Assembly: GCA_023460855.1 (NCBI GenBank)
Contig: JAEWOS010000003.1
Location: 315,003 to 379,002 of the forward strand
Reading direction: 5' to 3'
Origin: Bacteroidota bacterium
GTDB taxonomy: Bacteria; Bacteroidota; Bacteroidia; Flavobacteriales; Weeksellaceae
Length of the DNA: 64,000 nt
A program made the translations under genes and the position numbers. Under the pieces are notes generated by a model that was not told where the DNA came from, ran no database searches, and saw nothing but the letters and a program-made list of their open reading frames with translations. Positions within the stretch are counted from its first letter, which is position 1, and every line of letters starts with the position of its first letter. Below, in pieces: positions 35,340 through 44,104 of this stretch.

Positions 35340-36128
35340 ATGCAGACACAGAAAATAATCGACCATATTGTAAACTGGCTTAAGGATTATGCCGAAAACG
35401 CAGGAGTGAAAGGATATGTCATCGGAGTTTCCGGAGGTGTGGATTCAGGTGTTGTAAGCACACTGTGCGCCATGACCGGCCTGGAATTACTGGCGATGGA
35501 AATGCCGATCCGCCAGAAACAGGATCAGGTAAACCGTGCACTGGAACATCTGGATTTTCTGGCCGCTAAGTTTCCGAATGTGAAAACGAAGAGCGTGGAC
35601 CTGAACGAACCTTTCGAAGCGCTTTACAGAACTTTCGACGTTAAGGATGATGAATTTCCGGCAGAAAAACTGGCTTTTGCCAATACGAGAAGCCGCCTGA
35701 GAATGCTCACCCTGTATTATTACGGCCAAATTAACGGATATCTGGTTTGCGGAACCGGAAACAAAGTGGAAGATTTCGGAATTGGATTTTACACCAAATA
35801 CGGTGACGGCGGCGTTGATATTTCACCGATTGCCGACCTGTATAAAACGGAAGTTTATGAACTTGCCAGAGTTCTCGATTTACCAGAATCCATCAAAAAC
35901 GCAATACCAACAGACGGATTGTGGGATGTTGACCGCACCGATGAACAGCAAATTGGCGCGACCTATCCTGAACTGGAAAAAATACAAAAGGAATGGGGAA
36001 CCAAAACCGAAGCCGATTACAGCGCAAGAGACCTGGAAGTTTACAGGATATTCTCAAAAATGAATAAAGCTGCACAGCATAAAATAAACCCAATTCCGGT
36101 TTGTGAAATTCCGGATGAATGGCGGTAA
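35340..36128 (+). CDS. nadE: NAD synthetase, ammonia-dependent type
   Basis: The 262-residue protein makes NAD from nicotinic acid adenine dinucleotide with ammonia and ATP. The PP-loop SGGVDS (residues 31-36) binds pyrophosphate; GTGNKVEDFGIGFYTKYGDGG and PTDGLWDVDRTDEQQIGATY follow in conserved positions. There is no N-terminal glutaminase domain, so it should use free ammonia. It is divergent from gldB, as seen in related genomes. The barnase gene follows after about 70 bases on the same strand. Confidence 0.92.
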   Translation: MQTQKIIDHIVNWLKDYAENAGVKGYVIGVSGGVDSGVVSTLCAMTGLELLAMEMPIRQKQDQVNRALEHLDFLAAKFPNVKTKSVDLNEPFEALYRTFDVKDDEFPAEKLAFANTRSRLRMLTLYYYGQINGYLVCGTGNKVEDFGIGFYTKYGDGGVDISPIADLYKTEVYELARVLDLPESIKNAIPTDGLWDVDRTDEQQIGATYPELEKIQKEWGTKTEADYSARDLEVYRIFSKMNKAAQHKINPIPVCEIPDEWR

Positions 36129-36197
36129 GTGAGAGTGGTTGAGTAGAGCGTTGTTGAATAATTGCGTGGTGTTTTTGCGATCGATATAAATAGTAGA

Positions 36198-36710
36198 ATG
36201 AATTCCCAGAAAATTAAACTTTTCGTTTTATTTGTGGTTGGTGCAGTTTCCGGCATGCTTGCCATGTACCTATTCAAAACGTATAAGATTGAAAAAAAAG
36301 ATCCGGTACCCGCAACTGAACAGAACTCCGGTTACACCAAAAAAAATGAAAAGGAATATGAGTCGTCCACAAATATCTACGAAAGTATTGACCGGCTCAC
36401 TGCTGAAGAAACCGTTATTTCCTTTGTAAAACAAAATCACAGACTTCCTGATTATTACATGACAAAATCTGAAGCCCGCGAAAAAGGCTGGATCGCTTCG
36501 AAAGGAAATTTATGCGATGTGCTTCCCGGAAAAGCGATTGGTGGCGATAAATTTTCAAACAGAGAGAAACTTTTACCGAAAGGTGATCAGTATTTTGAAG
36601 CCGATGTAAACTACAATTGCGGAAACCGCGGCGCAGACCGGATCGTTTATACCAAGAACGGCGATGTGTGGCTGACGCACGATCATTACAACAGTTTCGA
36701 TAAACAATAG
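36198..36710 (+). CDS. barnase-like ribonuclease
   Basis: The 170-residue protein has an N-terminal hydrophobic segment (KLFVLFVVGAVSGMLAMYLF), a polar linker, and a C-terminal guanyl-specific RNase domain like barnase. The catalytic set is intact: Glu134 (YFEADVNY), Arg144 and Arg148 (CGNRGADRIVYT) and His163 (HDHY), matching Glu73, Arg83, Arg87 and His102 of barnase. The N-terminal segment could be a signal peptide or an anchor, so the nuclease faces outside the cytoplasm. A barstar gene follows 52 bases later, making a toxin and inhibitor pair. The ATG at 36198 is used; 12 upstream codons start with a TTG. Confidence 0.88.
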   Translation: MNSQKIKLFVLFVVGAVSGMLAMYLFKTYKIEKKDPVPATEQNSGYTKKNEKEYESSTNIYESIDRLTAEETVISFVKQNHRLPDYYMTKSEAREKGWIASKGNLCDVLPGKAIGGDKFSNREKLLPKGDQYFEADVNYNCGNRGADRIVYTKNGDVWLTHDHYNSFDKQ

Positions 36711-36762
36711 GCGGAACTCAGAAAATCACAAGAAAACACTATTTAAAAACGAGCCGAACAGC

Positions 36763-37050
36763 ATGAAAACAGCCTATGTAGATTTTACAGACATCGGTGA
36801 TTACGAAGAATTTTATGATCAGCTGAAAGAAAAAATAACACTACCGGATTATTTCGGAAGCAATCTCGATGCTCTTTACGACGTAATAACGGGCGGAACA
36901 GAACTTCCTCTGCATCTGGAATTTGTAAATATGAGCGTGGATCAGCTCGAAACTTTTGAGGATCTGCTAACCACGCTGGAAGATGCGGATGAAGAAATGG
37001 AAGACTTCACTTTCAGCTATTATCTGGAGCAGTATGAAGATGAAGATTAA
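36763..37050 (+). CDS. barstar-like ribonuclease inhibitor
   Basis: The 95-residue acidic protein is a barstar. Its key helix reads LPDYFGSNLDALYD, with Asp36 and Asp40 equivalent to Asp35 and Asp39 of barstar, which contact the barnase active site. It has no signal peptide, so it acts in the cytosol and protects against the nuclease before export or on return. The C-terminus is strongly acidic (EQYEDED). It is directly downstream of the barnase-like gene on the same strand. Confidence 0.9.
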   Translation: MKTAYVDFTDIGDYEEFYDQLKEKITLPDYFGSNLDALYDVITGGTELPLHLEFVNMSVDQLETFEDLLTTLEDADEEMEDFTFSYYLEQYEDED

Positions 37051-37110
37051 ATTCTGTTTTTTAACAAAAAAGGACTGCTTTTTGCAGCACTGAAAACTAA
37101 AATTTTATTT

Positions 37111-37425
37111 ATGGACATACTAATCAATTCAGACAATCATGTAGAGGCAGATCAGGCAACAAAGGACTTTTATAAAGAAGAACTTCAGAATTCCCTGAAA
37201 AGGTTTGACGAATATGTAACCCGTTTTGAAGTATTCTTCTCGGATGAAGCGAGCAACAAAGAAGTGGAAGGCGATCAGAAATGCGTAATTGAAGCGAGAA
37301 TGAAAGGCAGAAATCCGGAACGAGTTTCCTGTAACGGTTCCACGCAGAAAGCAGCTTTCGACGGTGCTGTGGACAAAATTAAAGTGATGCTCGGGAAAAC
37401 CGTTGAAAAGCAGCGCGGATATTAA
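37111..37425 (+). CDS. ribosome hibernation/HPF-RaiA family protein
   Basis: The 104-residue protein is a member of the HPF/RaiA family, small proteins that bind the 30S subunit and help keep ribosomes dormant. It keeps the usual beta-alpha-beta-beta-beta-alpha order with LQNSLKRFDEYVTRFEVFFSD and the basic second helix AFDGAVDKIKVMLGKTVEKQ. It lacks the C-terminal extension of long HPF. A strong terminator follows at 37441-37474. The gene is 60 bases downstream of barstar; whether they are cotranscribed is unclear. Confidence 0.85.
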   Translation: MDILINSDNHVEADQATKDFYKEELQNSLKRFDEYVTRFEVFFSDEASNKEVEGDQKCVIEARMKGRNPERVSCNGSTQKAAFDGAVDKIKVMLGKTVEKQRGY

Positions 37426-37440
37426 TCAGATTAAGAAAAA

Positions 37441-37474
37441 CAAAAAAGGTGCTTCAGATGAGGCACCTTTTTTT
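37441..37474 (+). terminator. bidirectional intrinsic terminator
   Basis: AAAAAAGGTGC and GCACCTTTTTTT form a stem around a TTCAGATGAG loop. It sits between the convergent HPF gene and the phosphatase gene, and the A/T tails allow it to work in both directions. Confidence 0.85.
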
Positions 37475-37491
37475 ATTTAATCTTCGGCAGA

Positions 37492-39138
37492 TTATTTTTC
37501 GAAAACTTCCACGATCGGATTTCCGATATTTCCGCTCGGGTTTTCTATTTTCAGCATTTGCGCAAGTGTTGGCGCAATGTCCGACAAATTATACGGCTTT
37601 GCACTTTCACCTCTATTCACTCCGGTTCCGTAAAAAATCAGCGGAATATGTGCGTCATAGGAATTCCAGACGCTGTGCGTAGTTCCTTTCTTGGCGTAAT
37701 TCGGCAACATTCCGTCATGAGAAATAATCTGAATATCACCGCTGCGCTGCCAGTTGTAACCGTTGATAATTCTCGTTTTTATCGGCTCCGGAATTGCGGA
37801 CTCTCCTACTTTTTTCAGATCCACTGCATATAAAACGCGCGGGTCTCTGTTCAGCTGCGTAATAATGCGGTTTTTGATCGCTTCTTCATCAAGACTGTTT
37901 TCAGCGATCAGGTTATGGTTGATGTAAATCTGATAATTGTCGATTGCCCAGATCATTTTTTCGTGTTTGAACTGTGCTTTGAGATCTTCCTCGAGATTTT
38001 TCTGCAGTCCGTCATCAAAAAATCCGGTCAGCATTTTATTTGCACGCATATATCCTTCTGCATGAGCGCCGCCATGATCCGCCGAAAGAAAAACGAGATA
38101 ATTGCCCTTTCCTACTTTTTTATCGAGCATCACGAAGAAATCTTCCATATCCTTGTCCAGACGCATATACGTGTCCTGAACTTCCACAGAATTCGGTCCG
38201 AAAGAATGTCCTACATAATCGGTAGAAGCAAGATTTATGGCCAGAAAATCAGTGTCGGAATTCCGCCCGAGATTATAACCGTTAACGGCAGCTTCTGCAG
38301 CTTTCAGTGTCAGGGTGTTTCCAAATGGCGTTGTACGGATTACGCTTTTCTTTTTCGCAAAATCGGCTGCGAGATTATTGTACGGAAAAACAGGCGATGT
38401 CGCACTTCCAAGCAAATGTTCCCATTCCACATTATCGGCTGTGCTTTCACGGTATTCAGCTATTGGCTTCAGGGTTTTCCAGCCGTCTGCAACCAGTTTT
38501 TCTCCCCAGGTCTGTGCGTTAAATGTTTTCAGCCACTGCGGAAGATCGTTCATATAATAGGAACTTGTCACAAAATGTCCGGTCCCTTCGTCAAACCAGA
38601 ATGCGCCGGTCGGATTGTGTCCTGCCGGAAGAATTGATGCCCGGTCTTTCAGGGAAACACCTACTACTTTTGAGCGGAAATTTGTAGCAATTCCCAGCTG
38701 GTCTGTAATGGTGGTACTCCAAAGATTGTGCGGTGAATGTGCTCCGATTTTTTCTGAAGAAGCGCCAACACCTTTTACCGAATTATCGGTGGTGCAGTAA
38801 ACATTTTCGCCAGTTTTACGGTCGGTCCAGTCATTACCGGCAATTCCGTGAATCGAAGGAACTGAACCGGTATAAGCAGACGTATGTCCGATTGCGGTAA
38901 CGGTCGGCACATAATCGATCATCACGTTGTTCAGGTTAAAGCCCTCATTCATCAGACGGTTGAAACCGCCTTTTCCGTAATGTCTCTGATATTTGTACAG
39001 AAAATCCCATCTCATCTGATCGACCATGATACCAACGACGAGTTTCGGTTTCGGGCCGCTGTCGTTTCTGTTATTCTGTGCGTTAAAAAGGCTTGCCGAT
39101 AAAAAAATCAGCATTAAAATATGCAGTTTTCTAAGCAT
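37492..39138 (-). CDS. PafA-type alkaline phosphatase family protein
   Basis: The 548-residue secreted phosphatase has a signal peptide (MLRKLHILMLIFLSASLFNAQ) and an alkaline-phosphatase-superfamily domain. The nucleophile is Thr79 in YVPTVTAIGHTSAY; the metal-binding Asp39 is in VVGIMVDQMRWDF, and another metal site is FLSADHGGAHAEGY. This matches PafA, the phosphate-irrepressible, broad-specificity phosphomonoesterase of Elizabethkingia, whose nucleophile is also Thr79. It releases phosphate from organic phosphates in the periplasm. It is convergent with the HPF gene and there is a strong terminator between. Confidence 0.9.
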   Translation of the reverse strand: MLRKLHILMLIFLSASLFNAQNNRNDSGPKPKLVVGIMVDQMRWDFLYKYQRHYGKGGFNRLMNEGFNLNNVMIDYVPTVTAIGHTSAYTGSVPSIHGIAGNDWTDRKTGENVYCTTDNSVKGVGASSEKIGAHSPHNLWSTTITDQLGIATNFRSKVVGVSLKDRASILPAGHNPTGAFWFDEGTGHFVTSSYYMNDLPQWLKTFNAQTWGEKLVADGWKTLKPIAEYRESTADNVEWEHLLGSATSPVFPYNNLAADFAKKKSVIRTTPFGNTLTLKAAEAAVNGYNLGRNSDTDFLAINLASTDYVGHSFGPNSVEVQDTYMRLDKDMEDFFVMLDKKVGKGNYLVFLSADHGGAHAEGYMRANKMLTGFFDDGLQKNLEEDLKAQFKHEKMIWAIDNYQIYINHNLIAENSLDEEAIKNRIITQLNRDPRVLYAVDLKKVGESAIPEPIKTRIINGYNWQRSGDIQIISHDGMLPNYAKKGTTHSVWNSYDAHIPLIFYGTGVNRGESAKPYNLSDIAPTLAQMLKIENPSGNIGNPIVEVFEK

Positions 39139-39244
39139 TTTATTGAAATATTTTGAAATGCAAATTTAAAGTTTTAGCCTGAGAACTGTGTTAAGCAAAA
39201 GTAAAATTACGGCGGGGTTTTCAGTCGCCGGATGCAGCAACTTC

Positions 39245-40255
39245 CTAATTACTGAACTGAACCTTGGTAAGATCGAGTTCCCACACGGAACCGTCTTCGT
39301 AAGTAATCCGCACCGTTTCGGCGCCCGAAAATTCGATACTTTTATTGCAGAAATACGAGCAGCTTTCAATCACCACCGGGAAATACCTTTTCTTAACCTT
39401 ATCGTAAGCGACCAGATTTCCGCGGAAATAACTGATCAGAATATAGAGGTCGTTTTCTATGGACTGCTCTGAGCCACCATTAATCTCAAACAGATTTTCT
39501 TTGTAGTAGGTAGATTTCACTTCTTCCATTTCACCAATAAAACCGGCTCCATACTGCGAACTCTGCTGATTGTCCTGCTGCCACTTTTCTTCGTAATTCC
39601 TGAAGTTCGACATGTCGCTTTCTTCCGGGGCAGGATGATAAATCAACGGTGATTTCTTCGCATATTTCTGCAAAGCCTTCAGAATTTCCGGATTTTTTCT
39701 GAGCTTCTCATTTTCTTCAAACGCTCCTTTGATGCAGGTATCGCAGAAATTCCCAGGATAACCAAAGTACGAAAGGCCATAGTTTTCAGAAACATCATTC
39801 AGATTTATGGCCCAGAAAAAGACCTGTTGCTCCGGCACTGCTTTTCCCATATAACTTGATCTGCCGGAAAAAAACAGAAAATCCCGTCCTTTAATTTTCT
39901 CTTTCCTGATGTTGGTACTGTCTATAGTAAGGTAACTCCACTCGTTGCTGAAAATTTCCGCAGAGGCAGTTTTCTTATCCCTGCCGTTTTCCGCTATGTA
40001 CGTTTCAGCCATGATCACATTCAGCGTGTCTGCGTAAAAATATTTTCCGCGCGATTCCTCAGAATCGACAAAAAGCGTGAAGAAGCCATTTTCGTTCTCA
40101 GCAATAAAGACACTGTTTTTCCGTAAACTGTCCGGAACTGTCGCTTCGCGAACTTCCTTTTTCTTTTCAGCAGTTTTCTGCGCAACTTCAGTTTCCTGTT
40201 TACAGCCGGAAAATAAGGCCAATAGCAAGAGTAACGATTGAAATCTGAGAATCAT
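39245..40255 (-). CDS. hypothetical lipoprotein
   Basis: The 336-residue protein starts MILRFQSLLLLLALFSGCKQ (lipobox FSGC, Cys18), followed by a charged Lys/Glu-rich stretch. A DTCIKGAFEENEKLRKNP segment and paired Cys residues near the C-terminus are visible, but no family is recognised. It should be lipid-anchored in the periplasm or at the surface. It stands alone: mdh is 247 bases upstream on the same strand with its own terminator. Confidence 0.78.
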   Translation of the reverse strand: MILRFQSLLLLLALFSGCKQETEVAQKTAEKKKEVREATVPDSLRKNSVFIAENENGFFTLFVDSEESRGKYFYADTLNVIMAETYIAENGRDKKTASAEIFSNEWSYLTIDSTNIRKEKIKGRDFLFFSGRSSYMGKAVPEQQVFFWAINLNDVSENYGLSYFGYPGNFCDTCIKGAFEENEKLRKNPEILKALQKYAKKSPLIYHPAPEESDMSNFRNYEEKWQQDNQQSSQYGAGFIGEMEEVKSTYYKENLFEINGGSEQSIENDLYILISYFRGNLVAYDKVKKRYFPVVIESCSYFCNKSIEFSGAETVRITYEDGSVWELDLTKVQFSN

Positions 40256-40338
40256 CTGTGTTGTGTTTGATTTTCTGAAATTAGAGATAAATTGTGAGAA
40301 ATCAAGAAACTATGAAAAGAGAAACCGAAACACAATCC

Positions 40339-40456
40339 TAGCCCCGATTGCAGCGGAAATCCTTTTTTAGCAGTGGTGAGCGAAGGCAAAAAAGATTGCA
40401 GCGGAAAGCGGGTATGCAAGCCGAAGAAGCTGGACACGCGTTGCTCCTGAAAAAGA
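40339..40456 (+). ncRNA. Flavo-1-like structured element, copy 1
   Basis: The core is GATTGCAGCGGAAAT (40346-40360) and GATTGCAGCGGAAA (40394-40407), direct repeats flanking an inverted repeat (CCTTTTTT / AAAAAAG) with a variable 19-base loop. The outer bases CCCG and CGGG can pair. A tail ending TTGCTCCTGAAAAA follows. The same layout occurs at 57195 and 63511. From memory it resembles the Flavo-1 RNA motif of Flavobacteria; no search was possible. It lies between the mdh terminator and a lipoprotein gene, opposite in strand to both. The 247-base gap contains nothing else. Confidence 0.6.
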
Positions 40457-40483
40457 AAAACGCACCCCGAAAGATGCGTTTCC
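40452..40483 (-). terminator. intrinsic terminator after mdh
   Basis: Minus-strand AAACGCATC / GGTGCGTTT forms a stem around a short loop, followed by TTTTC and more T residues. It lies 20 bases beyond the mdh stop and overlaps the tail of the Flavo-1-like element. Confidence 0.75.
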
Positions 40484-40502
40484 ATTTATTTACGGCTAGA
40501 AT

Positions 40503-41429
40503 TTAAACTCCCAAATCGCCGTTTACTTCACGAACTGCGTTTGCAGCTTCTTCGAATTTCGATTTTTCTGCGTCTGTCAACTGAATTTCAACGATTTTTT
40601 CTACGCCTTTTCTGCCGATAATTGCAGGAACGCCCAGACAAATATCACTCTGTCCGTATTCGCCGTTCAGCATTAAGGAACAAGGAATCATTTTTTTCTG
40701 ATCGCATGCGATTGCCTGAACAATCACGGAAACCGCTGCTCCCGGAGCGTACCATGCAGAAGTTCCCAAAAGCTTGGTAAGGGTTGCGCCTCCCACCTTT
40801 GTTTCTTCTATTACGTAGTTCTGTTTTTCTTCATCGAGGAATTCGGAAACTGCCACTCCATTTCTTGTAGCCTTGCTCATCAAAGGAAGCATTCCGGTAT
40901 CACTGTGTGCAGCAATCACCATTCCGTCCACATCTGAAGCCGGGCAGCCCAAAGCTTCGGAAAGTCTGTACTTGAAACGCGCGCTGTCCAGAGCTCCGCC
41001 CATTCCGATAATTCTCTCTTTTGGTAGTCCTGAAGTTTTATGAACCAGATAGGTCATGGTATCCATTGGATTTGAAACCACGATGATGATTACGTCCGGT
41101 GAATGTTTTACCAGGTTTGCGGTTACTTCTTTCACGATTCCGGCGTTGATGCCGATCAGTTCTTCACGCGTCATGCCGGGTTTTCTTGGAATTCCGGAAG
41201 TGATTACTGCTACATCTGAACCTGCAGTTTTTTCATAATCTCCAGTGGTACCGGTAATTTTGGTATCGAAACCGTTCAAAGATGCGGTCTGCATCAAATC
41301 CATTGCCTTGCCTTCGGCAAAACCTTCTTTAATGTCCACCAAAACCACTTCTGAACAGAAGTTTTTCATTGCGATGTACTCTGCACAGGATGCACCAACG
41401 GCACCGGCTCCAACTACGGTAACTTTCAT
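40503..41429 (-). CDS. mdh: malate dehydrogenase
   Basis: The 308-residue enzyme interconverts malate and oxaloacetate with NAD in the citric acid cycle. The Rossmann start is KVTVVGAGAVGASCAEYI; the substrate loop has IPRKPGMTREEL, and the catalytic His is in VIAAHSDTGMLPL. It is of the LDH-like MDH type. A well-formed promoter is at 41534-41564 and a terminator at 40452-40483, so it is a single-gene unit. The genome also encodes Mqo (28762), giving both NAD- and quinone-linked malate oxidation. Confidence 0.94.
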   Translation of the reverse strand: MKVTVVGAGAVGASCAEYIAMKNFCSEVVLVDIKEGFAEGKAMDLMQTASLNGFDTKITGTTGDYEKTAGSDVAVITSGIPRKPGMTREELIGINAGIVKEVTANLVKHSPDVIIIVVSNPMDTMTYLVHKTSGLPKERIIGMGGALDSARFKYRLSEALGCPASDVDGMVIAAHSDTGMLPLMSKATRNGVAVSEFLDEEKQNYVIEETKVGGATLTKLLGTSAWYAPGAAVSVIVQAIACDQKKMIPCSLMLNGEYGQSDICLGVPAIIGRKGVEKIVEIQLTDAEKSKFEEAANAVREVNGDLGV

Positions 41430-41533
41430 AATATATTTATTTATTGTTTTTTAAAGGTATTACGGAACCTTACGGTTTCATAACATTTGAATTTTTAAAT
41501 TTTGAATGTGTGAATGTGAATTATTTGGATTTC

Positions 41534-41564
41534 AAATTTACGAAATGTAGAAAACTTGGACAAT
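41534..41564 (-). promoter_or_regulatory. mdh promoter
   Basis: On the minus strand TTG (41562-41564) is followed after 20 bases by TAAATTTG (41534-41541), an exact match to the Bacteroidota consensus. The predicted leader is about 100 bases. Confidence 0.6.
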
Positions 41565-41682
41565 TTTTGAAGATTTCTTTTCTTAAATAAAATAAATTTC
41601 ACGGCAATGAAAACGTCTGCATTTTGAATGATAAAAAAACGTATCATTACATATACAAACTCTTCAGCAAGATTAAAAACCG

Positions 41683-42555
41683 ATGAAAAAACTGATTTTA
41701 TTTTTTACATGTCTGTCATTCTTGAATTTTTCTGCGCAAAGCCTGGAAGACAGGGTTGCAGATGAAACGTGTAAATGCATCCGGAATCTGCCTTCCGTGA
41801 CCGAGGACGCATACACAGACTGTATGGGAACGGCGCTCGCCAACGCACTTGCCGAAAGCGACGATAAAAAACTGATCAGGAAAAAAGTAAAAAATGTTGA
41901 CCGAATGCTGGAAACGCTGAAAACGGTACAGGCCAGACTGGACACAACCTGTGATGTGAAAGTACTTCGGGACCCGATTATTGCAAAAAGAGACTCCGTG
42001 TACAGCAGTCATCCCAGTGCAAAAAGCATGGAACTGTACAGAAGCGGTAAGAAACTGATGGAAAAAAGTAATTTCCGCGAAGCGATTTCCTATTTTGAAA
42101 AAGCTGTGGTTGAAAGCCCAAACTATGTTCTTGCACTTGATGACATGGCGAAAAGTTATCGCGAACTGCAGGAATACGATACCGCCGTAAAATATTACGA
42201 AAAATCACTGGCTGTTTTCCCGGAAGGCGAATTTGCGCTGATGAACGGAGCTGTGGCTTACATGAAAATGAAAAACTTTCCACCTGCGAAAGAACTGTAT
42301 ACAAAACTTGCAGCGTATTATCCTGAAAATGCAGAAGGATATTTCGGGCTTGGCCAGGTAAACTTACTCCTGGAAGACCATGAACACGCACTGCGCAATA
42401 TGTGCAAAGCTCTGAGAATTTATCATGAGACGCAAAATCCCTACCTGAAAGACGCACAGGTTTTCGTTTCTGCCATCTATCAGGAGATGGAGAAGAAAGG
42501 CAACGGAGCACAGGCATTAAAAATTGCAGAGGAATATGGGATTAAACTGAAGTAA
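41683..42555 (+). CDS. secreted tetratricopeptide repeat protein
   Basis: The 290-residue protein begins with a signal peptide (MKKLILFFTCLSFLNFSAQ) and a Cys-containing N-terminal region (residues 25-105, ADETCKCIRNLPSVTEDAY). From about residue 108 it has three or four TPR units (AKSMELYRSGKKLMEKSNFR, YVLALDDMAKSYRELQEYD, EGYFGLGQVNLLLEDHEHA). TPR arrays bind other proteins, so a periplasmic scaffold role is likely but unproven. The gene is divergent from mdh; the 253-base gap holds the mdh promoter and a small AATGATA/TATCATT inverted repeat at 41626-41648. Confidence 0.85.
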   Translation: MKKLILFFTCLSFLNFSAQSLEDRVADETCKCIRNLPSVTEDAYTDCMGTALANALAESDDKKLIRKKVKNVDRMLETLKTVQARLDTTCDVKVLRDPIIAKRDSVYSSHPSAKSMELYRSGKKLMEKSNFREAISYFEKAVVESPNYVLALDDMAKSYRELQEYDTAVKYYEKSLAVFPEGEFALMNGAVAYMKMKNFPPAKELYTKLAAYYPENAEGYFGLGQVNLLLEDHEHALRNMCKALRIYHETQNPYLKDAQVFVSAIYQEMEKKGNGAQALKIAEEYGIKLK

Positions 42556-42642
42556 GAATTACCTTACAATTCACCAATAATAGATCTCCGAGATCCAAAT
42601 TTTTCGGGTGAAATTTAGGCCGGCACCGGTATTCATCGTCTT

Positions 42643-43659
42643 TTAATCTTCCTTCTCGAAGTACAGTCTGTAATATTTGCCTTTTTCGTCCTGCCCGGTT
42701 TCAATCATTTTGCGGTCGCCGTGTACGTAGATGTGGAAATTTTTGTCGAGTTTGATAATCGATTTAAAATACCGCTGGTTTTTCTTCACCGCTGAAGTAT
42801 TAATCGGGAATTCTTCTGAAATCGAAACCTGCATATCCTGCTCGTAATCGGTTTTGAAATTCGTGAAACTCTCGATTACATGTTCGTCCTGCAGCACTTC
42901 TTTTGTAAATTCATCGTAATCGAACTGTTCTTTTTCCTTGAAAAATGTCAGAGATTTATTCAGAAAATCAGCCTGGTCTGCTTTGGAAACCTCAAATTCC
43001 GTCGGCAACTGTTTCGTAATGTAATCTTTGTACACCTGCAGAGTTTCCTGCGTGTGAAAATATTCATCATCGCGCTGCTTTACCTTCAGGAAATCTTCAA
43101 ACCAGTAATATTCGTCGCCGTTTTTATTGTTATCGACCACAGAGACTGCAAATCCCATTTCGCGAAAGTTATTGTAAATCAGACAGCCTTTATCGAGTTT
43201 TGAAAGACCGATTCCGAAGTCTTTTTCGATGTCGAAAGTGTCCTGATTCGGAAAAATTTTGAGAAACGGATTCTTATTTTCGGTTTTAAAAATACCAATT
43301 TTATCAATTTTATGTCCGTCAGCGTTTTCTTCGCCTTCGAAATAACAGATGAACAGTTCTCCGCCCTGAACACGCGGATTTTCGGCGGCATCGTACAGAT
43401 GTTTCGCGATATTTTCACTTTCCCACACGAATTTCGAAGGATCTTCAAAGATTTCGGATACCGAACTGTAAACCGGATTGTTGGTAAGATAGGAATCGTG
43501 GTAAAACTGAAACTGCTCTTCCGATTTGAATGCTTTCAGGAAAAAATCTGACAAAAGTTCCGTCATGTCTTCGTCGATCTTCAGTTCTTCCTGCGAAAGA
43601 ATCAGGTTTTCCTGGTTGATTTTGTTGCCGACTCTGTGAACGATAATTTTTGAAAGCAT
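42643..43659 (-). CDS. nucleoid-associated protein (NdpA/YejK family)
   Basis: The 338-residue protein matches the 37-kDa nucleoid-associated family (YejK/NdpA), from MLSKIIVHRVGNKINQENLI to VHGDRKMIETGQDEKGKYYR at the C-terminus. Acidic and basic blocks alternate and there is no signal peptide. The E. coli protein associates with the chromosome, though its role is not defined. The ATG at 43659 is selected; 12 upstream codons are unlikely to be native. It is divergent from a 70-residue hypothetical gene. Confidence 0.85.
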   Translation of the reverse strand: MLSKIIVHRVGNKINQENLILSQEELKIDEDMTELLSDFFLKAFKSEEQFQFYHDSYLTNNPVYSSVSEIFEDPSKFVWESENIAKHLYDAAENPRVQGGELFICYFEGEENADGHKIDKIGIFKTENKNPFLKIFPNQDTFDIEKDFGIGLSKLDKGCLIYNNFREMGFAVSVVDNNKNGDEYYWFEDFLKVKQRDDEYFHTQETLQVYKDYITKQLPTEFEVSKADQADFLNKSLTFFKEKEQFDYDEFTKEVLQDEHVIESFTNFKTDYEQDMQVSISEEFPINTSAVKKNQRYFKSIIKLDKNFHIYVHGDRKMIETGQDEKGKYYRLYFEKED

Positions 43660-43780
43660 AGAACAGTATTTTGCCGCGCGAAGATAAACATTCACATAAA
43701 AACAGGTGCAAAAATCTCTGTGATTTCTGCAACACGTATCTCAGAAAAATTAAGTTATTTTGAACTTTAAATATTTACAA

Positions 43781-43993
43781 ATGGAACATATTCAGGACGA
43801 ATTCGCGGAATTTAAACAGGAACTTAAGAATCTCGGTATTGAAGTAATTAAAATCGTAAAAATTGGAAACGGAAATATGGATTTCCATGAAGTTTTCTAC
43901 AAATCCCCGAGATATGATGATGTGAAAACTGTTTATCTCAATCTTCAAAAAATCGATGACCTGATTGCACAGTTTAAAGAAGCTTATTCCTGA
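43781..43993 (+). CDS. small conserved protein of unknown function
   Basis: The 70-residue protein MEHIQDEFAEFKQELKNLG... is acidic at the start, with two predicted helices at the ends and a short strand pair in the middle (IEVIKIVKIGNGNMDFHEVFY). No signal peptide or known motif is seen. The coding signal is supported by good spacing between the divergent nucleoid-protein gene and the superoxide dismutase gene. The ATG at 43781 is used. Confidence 0.65.
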   Translation: MEHIQDEFAEFKQELKNLGIEVIKIVKIGNGNMDFHEVFYKSPRYDDVKTVYLNLQKIDDLIAQFKEAYS

Positions 43994-44104
43994 TTTAAAA
44001 ATATTTACACGGTTAATTCTGGAATAATTTCCAAAGTATCTGAAAGAGTAAACCGTTATGTTTTCCCTAATTTTGACAGCAATCAAATCAAAAAATCAAA
44101 AAAT

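Noticed and set aside
40252..40485. Minus-strand open frame of 77 codons
   Set aside because: It reads through the Flavo-1-like element and the mdh terminator; low-complexity Phe/Ser-rich translation.
41626..41648. AATGATA/TATCATT inverted repeat upstream of the TPR gene
   Set aside because: Seven A/T-rich bases on each side is near what chance gives in AT-rich intergenic DNA; recorded only in the TPR gene entry.
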